NCBI GenBank assembly: GCA_002320815.1
Contig: DCLA01000002.1
Location: forward strand, 1-43,476
Source of the DNA: Myxococcales bacterium UBA1660
GTDB taxonomy: Bacteria; Myxococcota_A; Polyangia; Polyangiales; Houyiibacteriaceae
DNA: 43,476 bases
Direction of reading: 5' to 3'
Shown: piece after piece, positions 38,362 to 43,476 of the stretch
How the letters are laid out: each line of letters opens with the position of its first letter
How positions within the stretch are numbered: the stretch's first letter is position 1
The notes under the pieces: model-generated
Database searches by the model: none
Seen by the model: the letters and a program-made list of their open reading frames with translations, nothing else
Told to the model about the DNA's origin: nothing
Program-made: the position numbers and the translations under genes

Positions 38362-38931
38362 ATGGGTCATCACATCCAGGCCATCGTCGGCCGCTGCGAC
38401 GTGCTCCAGGGACTTCCTGGGGTGACGCTTCCGCATCGAGTGGTGCCTGGACGCTATCGAGCCGAGCCCGATGGGTCCTATGAGAAGTTTCGGGACTTCG
38501 CACGGGCTGGCGGGTACCAGGATGACGGCACCTTCCGCCGACGGCCAACGCTGAAAGACTTCGCCGATACGATCGGCGTCACCTACGAATGGGCCCGGCG
38601 TCTATCCAGCAAGTGGCATTGGATGCAGCGCGTCGAGACCTACGATTCCGCCATGGCGTCATGGGTTGCCGGCCAGCGATCCACGGCGGGGCATTGGGCG
38701 AACATCGCTAACCGCTTGATCACCAGCTTGGGTGATGTCGACGTCACGGATCTTTCGACGGCCGAGCGTGTGTCCCTCCTAAAGCTGGCGGGTGATCGGC
38801 TCAACGCGATGAAGACCGCCGAGGAATCCCGCCCCGTGGTGCTCCAGGGGCTGACGCTGGATCACATCAAGTCACGCCTAACCGATGACGAGTATCCCTT
38901 GTTCCAGGCGATGCTCCGGAAGCTGAAGTGA
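38362..38931 (+). CDS. Terminase-small-subunit-like phage protein, fused to a foreign N-terminus
   Basis: A 189-residue frame. From about residue 27 on it resembles phage small terminase or HTH packaging proteins: YEKFRDFARAGGYQDDG, TLKDFADTIGVTYEWARRLSSKWHWMQRVETYDSA, then a helical C-terminus. The first 26 or so residues (MGHHIQAIVGR...) have a different character and look like the start of a resident gene. A GTG at 38440 is a likely native start. The stop overlaps the next gene's GTG (GTGA), so the two are translationally coupled. No large terminase is in the window. The small-terminase role comes from motif resemblance only. Confidence 0.6.
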   Translation: MGHHIQAIVGRCDVLQGLPGVTLPHRVVPGRYRAEPDGSYEKFRDFARAGGYQDDGTFRRRPTLKDFADTIGVTYEWARRLSSKWHWMQRVETYDSAMASWVAGQRSTAGHWANIANRLITSLGDVDVTDLSTAERVSLLKLAGDRLNAMKTAEESRPVVLQGLTLDHIKSRLTDDEYPLFQAMLRKLK

Positions 38932-39644
38932 GCGAGCTCGACGACCTGCTAGGCGAGGTGGACGCCGAGGCCGAAGCCGAGCAAGCTGCGCGCTACCCCG
39001 GGGCCGACGCTGCCCTACGGGAGCGCCTGACGTTCTACGAACGATGGGTCGGTCGCATGTTCGGTGGCGCACACCCGCCGGTCGATCAATGGCCGTCGGT
39101 CGCGGATCAGATCGAGGCCGAGCGCTACTTGACCACGGTCGACCCCGATCGGTGGATCACCTGCATCCCATGGGGGGAAGCGAGCGACGCTCCGGGCGAT
39201 ACGCGGGTGGACGCTGAGAGCCCCTGGACCGGCGGGCTCGACCTGCGCAACGTCCCCGACCCCGAGCCCCGGACGTGGGAGGGCTTCGACTGGGACAAGC
39301 TCCGGGCTGGGCTCGAAGGCATGACCGGGTGCAGCATGCCCGCGTGCCTCCTGTTCGAGGGCCCTACATGCCTCGACAACTGGCCCCTTGAACCCGTGGC
39401 GCTGACCCAACGGAAGGTCGACGCCGAGACGGTGAACGTCGAGCGGTTGGTGACCCCACCCGACGACGAGAAGCCCGACGACCACACACCCCGCGAGCCC
39501 CGAGGCCGTAAGGCCAAGGATGGGGGGTCGATCGAGGACGGGATCGCGCGGGGGATGGCCTCGGTGCTCTACCCCCCGCCCGCGAGAGGCGCCGCGCGGA
39601 TCCTGGAACACATCGCCATGGGCGGCGGTCGGTTCAGGCGCTAG
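38928..39644 (+). CDS. Phage-associated hypothetical protein, 238 aa
   Basis: It starts at a GTG overlapping the previous stop by three bases. The 238 residues are hydrophilic: an acidic N-terminus (LDDLLGEVDAEAEAE), a middle with FYERWVGRMFGG and Trp/Pro-rich stretches, two CxxxxC-like pairs (CSMPAC, CLLFEGPTC), and a basic Pro-rich segment near 190. No family recognised. Coupling to the terminase-like gene suggests a packaging or head role; this is inference. Confidence 0.6.
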   Translation: MSELDDLLGEVDAEAEAEQAARYPGADAALRERLTFYERWVGRMFGGAHPPVDQWPSVADQIEAERYLTTVDPDRWITCIPWGEASDAPGDTRVDAESPWTGGLDLRNVPDPEPRTWEGFDWDKLRAGLEGMTGCSMPACLLFEGPTCLDNWPLEPVALTQRKVDAETVNVERLVTPPDDEKPDDHTPREPRGRKAKDGGSIEDGIARGMASVLYPPPARGAARILEHIAMGGGRFRR

Positions 39645-39656
39645 GCGGCAGAGTGT

Positions 39657-39686
39657 GGCCAGGGCCCGGGATTCCGGACCCTGGCC
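39657..39686. terminator. Strong hairpin behind the phage-like gene pair
   Basis: Arms GGCCAGGGCCCGG (39657-39669) and CCGGACCCTGGCC (39674-39686) pair over 13 positions with one mismatch and a 4-nt loop, 12 nt after the stop at 39644. There is no T-run. It could end the plus-strand phage-like transcript, or the minus-strand small ORF coming the other way. Confidence 0.6.
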
Positions 39687-39693
39687 CGTCACA

Positions 39694-39831
39694 TCACAGG
39701 TGCGCCGCTCCGAGCACGACCGCGGCGGCGATCGCCGCATGGATTAGGGCAGCTCGGTAGCCCTGCCAGTAGGACGCGGGGTCCGGACTTGCGTCCGGAG
39801 CCGGCGGGGTGATACTTGACTGAGTCATCAT
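39694..39831 (-). CDS. Small membrane ORF, 45 aa
   Basis: A frame from ATG (39831) to TGA, 45 residues: a Pro/Ser-rich N-terminus (TPPAPDASPDPASYWQGYR) and one hydrophobic helix (ALIHAAIAAAVVLGAAHL). GAAAGG lies 7 nt before the start, a good ribosome site. The size, the helix and its place in a phage-like island suggest a phage membrane or lysis-type small protein, though this is not shown. On the opposite strand to the terminase-like genes. Confidence 0.5.
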   Translation of the reverse strand: MMTQSSITPPAPDASPDPASYWQGYRAALIHAAIAAAVVLGAAHL

Positions 39832-39852
39832 GCAAAAACCTTTCGGGGTTTC

Positions 39853-39888
39853 AGAGCGGCCACCGTTGCACCGGTGAGCCGCTCTTTT
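39853..39888 (+). terminator. Intrinsic-type terminator hairpin with T-run
   Basis: AGAGCGGC (39853-39860) pairs perfectly with GCCGCTCT (39878-39885), with an inner ACCG/CGGT stem, followed by TTTT. A smaller AAACC/GGTTT hairpin lies just before it. It would stop plus-strand transcription after the phage-like genes. The stretch from 39890 to 40104 shows no convincing gene. Confidence 0.6.
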
Positions 39889-40104
39889 CGTTGGATCTCA
39901 GTGTTGCCGCATAATGAGCCGGAAGGAAACTGGTTGGCAGGTGGTGTCACGTATGGCCACCCCAGGAACGCGCCGGATTTTCGTGTCGGACCTGTCGCTC
40001 CCTGTCGCGTGTAGGCACCTCCAGCACCTCCTGACAACTCGTCTGGCGGCCCGAAACGTCCGAAGACGTCGCAGCGGAATGGGGACAGAGTGGCGTGCGT
40101 TGTC

Positions 40105-40736
40105 TCACGCCGCGGCGCGCTCAATCACCCGCTTGACGCTGGTGGCGTGCCACCGGCCCCGGCGCGGTAGCTGCCCCTCGGCGTTCATCGTGCGGGCGAT
40201 GCTGCGATACCCCATGCCCTCGGCGCGTAGGCTGACGATGCGTTCCACTAGGGCCGCCTCCCCGCCCTCGGTTCCGTAGACCGCTGGCCCCACGGGCTTC
40301 CCCAGGGCCCGGCGATGCCGGATAGACGCACGGGTGCGCGCTCGGGTGCGGGCCGCCTCATAGGCGCTCACTGCGGCGAGGATGGCCATCACTAGGCGGG
40401 CCTCGTCAGAGTCGCCCCCACCGCCGCCCTATACGAAATGCAGACCCTTCCCCCGGGCCTGTGGATCCTGCGACACCACGGCCGCCGTGAGGGTGCTCCG
40501 GGCCAGGCGGGCTACATCCCAGCACACCAGGCCGTCGGCCTCGTCAACGGCGAGTAGAGCATCCGCCAGCCCGGGCGGTCGACCATGGGCGCGGTGCCGC
40601 TCACGCATTCGGTGAATGACCCGGCGATGGTGTGCCCCTGGCGTTCGGCCCACTGGTGGATCTCCCGGAGCTGATACTCCGGCGAGACTTGCTGCTTTGA
40701 GGTCGACGCCCGCGTGTACGCGATGAGAGTGGCCAT
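40105..40736 (-). pseudogene. Serine recombinase (resolvase family), frameshift plus in-frame stop
   Basis: The start is ATG at 40736: MATLIAYTRASTSKQ (catalytic Ser11) and QLREIHQWAERQGH are the resolvase N-terminal domain. After DRPG the frame must shift at a C run near 40578, consistent with one lost base, to continue LADALLAVDEADGLVCWDVARLARS. In that frame a TAG at 40429-40431 follows GLHFV. The same frame then continues VMAILAAVSAYEAARTRART and the C-terminal helix-turn-helix GMGYRSIARTMNAEGQLPRRGRW, ending at 40105. Two lesions make it a pseudogene. The intact enzyme would have been about 210 residues and probably moved this island. Confidence 0.85.
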
Positions 40737-41042
40737 GGCTTGGATGTACACACACCGAGCGGTCTGTAACACCCGTGCGTTGCCCACTCTGCAGGGGAGG
40801 GGCGGATCTGGCACATCCGACGATTTGCCCGGAATCCGGTGTTTTCCGTAGCTTTTCGAGGCCAGGATCGCGCGGTTGCTGACCCGGGTTCAATACGGCC
40901 GGGTAGGCAGGTAGATCCGCGTTCGTTGCGGGGCTGGGGGGGATTCCCACAAGGGGTCGACGGGCGCCGGGCGGTGGGTGCGCTCAAGGGCGGGGAGCGG
41001 GGGTTGCATTCCGAAAAGAGATCGAGTCCTCTACTTTCGTCC
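40737..41042. other. Intergenic stretch, no supported gene
   Basis: This 306-nt gap holds the divergent starts of the recombinase pseudogene and the GAF pseudogene. I see a G-rich stretch (about 40915-40932) and no convincing ORF, tRNA or operator. An ORF reading through from 40839 lacks protein character before the ATG at 41043. Confidence 0.5.
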
Positions 41043-41790
41043 ATGTCGTACAGCGTTGCGCGAAGTGTTCTGATCCCGTGGTGGGCGGCGCCTGGTTGGA
41101 GGCTAGTTACACGCTCTGCCCTAATCATTCTGACCGCCGCGGCGGGGGCGTTATCCGAGTGGACCGAACCCGACAGCAACTGGTGGATTTTCGGAGGCGC
41201 GGTCACGGTCGGCATCGTCAGCCTGATCGACCTTGTCTTGGAGTGCGCGGGCGAGGCAAAACGGCGCAAGAACGAAGGCAGTCCGCGGCACCGGGTCCGG
41301 CATTGCTTGGAAACGCTCTACGACTGCCTGTGGCTCGTGCACCCTGACCACGAGGAGCCGACAACCGACGGGTTGCGGATCACGCTGTGGATACTGGAGG
41401 ACGACAGACACACGCTCGTTCAGCTCACTGACTACGTGGGTATGGAGTCGAGATCGAGAGTTGCAGGCAGGACGATTGATGTGAGAACTGGCAGCGCGGG
41501 GTCTGGCCATCCGTTCAGGGGCCCCCCAGGCAATCCACGTCACGAAGGAAGAGCTTCCTGCCACCTTGTTGAAGTTGGGTCTGACCGCTACTGAATGTGA
41601 CGAGGTAGCAAAAGACCGGGTGTCTCAAGTCGCTATTCCTATGAAAGACGCGGATGGAGAAACGATCGCGGCGATCTATGCCGACTCCCCCCACCCCGAC
41701 TTCTTTCGACCGCGAGCGGTCTTCGGATTGGTGAACGCAGTCACGAGAAGCGTGGCACGGGCGCTAGAGCACGGATCAGGTCGGACGTAA
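41043..41790 (+). pseudogene. Two-TM plus GAF-domain protein, frameshifted and 3'-altered by an IS
   Basis: ATG at 41043. Two hydrophobic helices (SALIILTAAAGALSEW, WWIFGGAVTVGIVSLIDLVL) precede a helical linker and a GAF-like domain beginning near RHRVRHCLETLYDCLWLVHPD. The domain breaks after DVRTGSA: an extra G in the GGGG run at 41498-41501 shifts the frame. Skipping one base restores GLAIRSGAPQAIHVTKEELPATLLKLGL, DEVAKDRVSQVAIPMKDADG and AAIYADSP, the GAF C-terminal half. The present stop at 41788 lies inside the IS630 element. GAF domains bind small ligands or cyclic nucleotides. The organisation suggests a membrane sensor or effector. Confidence 0.75.
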
Positions 41791-41791
41791 G
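41767..41791 (+). repeat. IS630 left terminal inverted repeat
   Basis: 25 bp, 17 of which match the other end. It begins GAGC next to the TA at 41765-41766. Confidence 0.8.
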
Positions 41792-42741
41792 TCACCAGTA
41801 CCCGGCGTGATGGATGTAGTTCCGGGCGTCGCGCGCGGTGATGGCGTCGCAAGCCTCATCGAAGGCGAGCCGAAGCGCGGTCAGCGACCTGGCGGCGGCT
41901 TTGCGCACGAGGTGCTTGAGCTTCGAGAACGCGAGCTCGATGGGATTCGTATCGGGGCTGTAGGGCGGGATGAAGACGACGCGGCAGCGGCGCTGGCGGA
42001 GGAAGTCGAGGACGGCCGGGTTCTTGTGCAGTCGGAGGTTGTCCATCACGACGACCTTGCCGGGGCGCAGCGAGGGCCCGAGCACCGAGCGAATGAAGTG
42101 GAGGAAGTCCGGACCCTTCACGCCGCCCTCGATGATCGCGTGGCGGCGGATGCCGCGGATGTCCATGGCCGCGACCAGCGAGAGCCGACGACCTCCGGAG
42201 TAGGCCGCCTCGGGCGCGAGCAGACGGTCGCCCACCGGCGCCCAACCTCGGCGCGGTCCCATGCCCGGATGGCAGCCGGTCTCGTCGATGAAGATCGCGT
42301 CCTTCGCATCGACCGTCGGCTGGACGTTCCAGAAGAACGCCTGCCTTGCGACTCTCAGCCCTTCCGTGAACCTTTGCGGCGCGAGGCTCGTCTTTTTTTT
42401 ACAGAGAAGCCCATCCGATGGAGTGCTCGCAGCACCGTCGACCGGTGCACCGCGACCTCGGGAAACGCCTCGTTGAACAGTGGCGTGAGCTCGTAGGTGC
42501 TGAGGAAAGGCGACTCCTCCATCTTCGCTCGCAGCCACTCGAGATGGGCCGGCTCGAGCTTCGGGGCCGGCCCCGGCGTGAACTCCTTCGGCGCCACCGT
42601 CCCGCGCTCTCGGTAGGTCTTCATCGTCCGACTCACCGTCGCCTCCGTCGTCATGAAACGACGTGCGGTGTCCGCCTGGGAGAAGCCTTCGTCCACGACG
42701 CTGCGGACGATCCGCTCCTTGAGATCTTGCGAGAGGGCCAT
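41792..42741 (-). CDS. IS630 transposase, two overlapping frames joined by -1 frameshift
   Basis: The first frame (42741 to 42355) gives an N-terminal helix-turn-helix part: MALSQDLKERIVRSVVDEG, FSQADTARRFMTTEATVSRTM. The second frame, ending at 41792, gives the DDE catalytic part: IFIDETGCHPGMGPRRGW (first Asp), VVVMDNLRLHKN (second Asp) and SPDTNPIELAFSKLKHL (Glu). The frames meet at eight A residues (42400-42393 on the minus strand). A -1 slip there joins SVKKK to TSLAPQRF, giving a protein of about 316 residues. IS630 transposases often run at 300-350 residues, so the fused size fits. The same break could also be a simple mutation, but a homopolymer slip site in the right frame makes programmed frameshifting likely. 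Confidence 0.88.
42393..42400 (-). promoter_or_regulatory. A8 slippery site for transposase -1 frameshift
   Basis: Eight A residues read GTA AAA AAA AGA in the first frame and TGT AAA AAA AAG in the second. Slipping back one base on the A run joins the helix-turn-helix part to the DDE part. No downstream pseudoknot was looked for. Confidence 0.7.
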
Positions 42742-42785
42742 TGGCCCAATGGATCACGGCCGATCTCCGAGCGCAAGCGTCTCCG

Positions 42786-42810
42786 CTTACCCCCGACGTG
42801 GATCACGCTC
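42786..42810 (-). repeat. IS630 right terminal inverted repeat
   Basis: 25 bp, read inward on the minus strand, beginning GAGC next to the TA at 42811-42812. Confidence 0.8.
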
Positions 42811-42846
42811 TAGACGATGTATAATGTGGAGCAGGGAGAAGGCACC

Positions 42847-43050
42847 ATGGTCAAAAACGTCAATGATTTTGCAGACATCGACGATCGAGCACCCACATCG
42901 GTAGAGCTTGCCCGCGTCTCTGTGCTTCCCGCTGGTGTCGTCACCGTGCGCACCAGGTGTACGGCGCAGACGACGGCCCGGTCTGAGAAGATCCTCCGGG
43001 AGTTTGGCATAAGGCCTGAAAAATCGGCGCCTGCGGCTACAGACCGCTAG
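42847..43050 (+). CDS. Small hypothetical protein, 67 aa, former operon partner of the GAF gene
   Basis: ATG at 42847 with AGGGAGAAGG four bases upstream, the best ribosome site in this part of the window. The protein starts MVKNVNDFADIDDR, contains a beta-rich segment VSVLPAGVVTVRTRC and a basic helix ARSEKILREFG, and has no signal peptide. It does not match a family I know. With the IS630 element removed in thought, the GAF gene would stop at 42822-42824, 22 nt before this start, so the two genes were probably one operon. An in-frame ATG at 42817 is less likely. Confidence 0.6.
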   Translation: MVKNVNDFADIDDRAPTSVELARVSVLPAGVVTVRTRCTAQTTARSEKILREFGIRPEKSAPAATDR

Positions 43051-43156
43051 GCCGACCGAGCAAACCCTCACCCCAGCGGCCGAGACGACCCGACCCATCC
43101 GGATCGACTGCGAAGGGTCGTCCAGGCCCTCGACAGACTGAGCCATGCGCTTGGCT

Positions 43157-43366
43157 CTACCTGGGGGCGTGTATCCCCGTCCCGGGGGCGCTTTCGTGAT
43201 TCGGTGGCTCGCATTGATTGATCGACAGCCCCACCGCGACCACTAGCCAAGGGATGGAGAGGCGCACCCGTAGCCCTCGGATGTGGATCCCCTTGGCTGA
43301 ACCGGCATCTAGGCTCACGGCGATCTGCGCCGATCGGTCATCTATGGGCTGGTTACTTTCCGTCAT
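43157..43366 (-). CDS. Small membrane-type hypothetical protein, 69 aa
   Basis: ATG at 43366 is chosen over the GTG at 43372 because AAAAGG lies at proper distance only from the ATG. The product (MTESNQPIDDRSAQIAVSLD...) has a possible single membrane helix, LSIPWLVVAVGLSI, preceded by basic residues, then a Pro/His-rich tail. No family recognised. It resembles other small ORFs of the island in size and is on the minus strand. Confidence 0.4.
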   Translation of the reverse strand: MTESNQPIDDRSAQIAVSLDAGSAKGIHIRGLRVRLSIPWLVVAVGLSINQCEPPNHESAPGTGIHAPR

Positions 43367-43417
43367 GATCACGCCTTTTCGTTGGCATTCCGGGTAGTTA
43401 CGCGGTATGCTGAGGGC

Positions 43418-43476
43418 GTGACGACGGCTGCCACATGTGTCGGGTTGCTTGCTCTCGGGGTACGCACTACGCTCGA
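43418..43476 (+). CDS. Possible start of a gene running off the window
   Basis: A GTG at 43418 opens MTTAATCVGLLALGVRTTL and is open to the last base. A hydrophobic N-terminus could be a signal peptide or membrane helix. Too short to judge. Confidence 0.2.
   Translation, partial: MTTAATCVGLLALGVRTTL

Larger units (their letters stand above)
41767..42810. mobile_element. IS630-family insertion sequence (1044 bp) flanked by TA duplication
   Basis: Both ends begin GAGC and share 17 of 25 bases as terminal inverted repeats (41767-41791 and 42786-42810), including GTCGG and GTAAG. TA dinucleotides lie directly outside each end (41765-41766 and 42811-42812), the target duplication expected for IS630/Tc1-type elements. 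The only gene is the minus-strand transposase. The left end supplies the new last codons and stop of the GAF pseudogene. Confidence 0.88.

Noticed and set aside
39828..40279. Overlapping ORFs on both strands beside the recombinase pseudogene (39828-40124 minus, 39914-40279 plus)
   Set aside because: No protein-like pattern, no ribosome site, and one runs into the recombinase on the other strand.
40800..40850. Sigma-54-type TGGCAC ... TTGC element
   Set aside because: The spacing is about 10 bases instead of about 5.
40880..40930. GTTCAA-containing stretch resembling a tRNA T-arm
   Set aside because: The CCCGG/CCGGG stem would enclose 11 bases instead of 7, and no matching acceptor or anticodon arms are present.
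41004..41037. Sigma-70-like promoter (TTGCAT ... TACTTT) before the GAF gene
   Set aside because: The spacing is about 22 bases, too wide for a normal promoter, so I do not call it.

Overview
The window is very GC-rich and almost every codon ends in G or C. It has the marks of a myxobacterium (Myxococcota, probably Polyangia; this is inferred, as there is no rRNA here). It carries three eukaryote-type Ser/Thr kinases, an FHA protein, two exported proteins with MYXO-CTERM-like tails (Cys, hydrophobic helix, Arg cluster), a DUF2330 protein, MopE-type DDDCDG repeats, many small lipoproteins, and a PUFA synthase fused to an acyltransferase.

1-10296: the end of a polyunsaturated fatty acid (PUFA) synthase operon. 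First comes the 3' part of the PfaA/Pfa2-like subunit (last ACP, KR, DH). It is followed after 27 nt by a complete 2529-aa PfaC/Pfa3-like subunit (KS, chain-length factor, two FabA-like DHs 400 residues apart, a PKS-type DH', and a terminal AGPAT domain). Together they build long polyunsaturated acyl chains and probably pass them to lysophospholipid.

10390-25370: an envelope and signalling region, mostly on the minus strand. It holds lipoproteins (small orphan, pectin-acetylesterase-like, beta-propeller) and, on the plus strand, a di-CxxCH lipoprotein. Next are a DUF2330 protein, a kinase with an extracytoplasmic Cache sensor just behind a dienelactone hydrolase, a polytopic membrane protein, and a second kinase with a multi-pass membrane tail. 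A glutaredoxin-like protein and an M15 peptidase with MopE and VCBS-type repeats close the region.

25560-38311: a propeller/vanadium-haloperoxidase-like lipoprotein, a GNAT acetyltransferase, a methyltransferase, an orphan protein, a kinase-SUMF1 fusion divergent from an FHA-wHTH protein, a bacterioferritin lacking the heme Met, several small hypotheticals and a NADAR/YbiA protein.

38312-43476: a decayed mobile island with less extreme GC. It has a terminase-small-subunit-like gene fused in frame to the start of an apparent resident gene, an overlapping unknown gene, a 45-aa membrane ORF, a serine recombinase broken by a frameshift and a stop, and a 2TM-GAF gene with a frameshift. An IS630 element sits exactly at the 3' end of the GAF gene. 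Conceptual removal of the IS restores the GAF stop codon 22 nt upstream of a well-positioned 67-aa ORF, so the pair was probably a two-gene unit. This pair, and the kinases with unusual sensor domains, are the best candidates for undescribed biology. No CRISPR, tRNA or rRNA was found.
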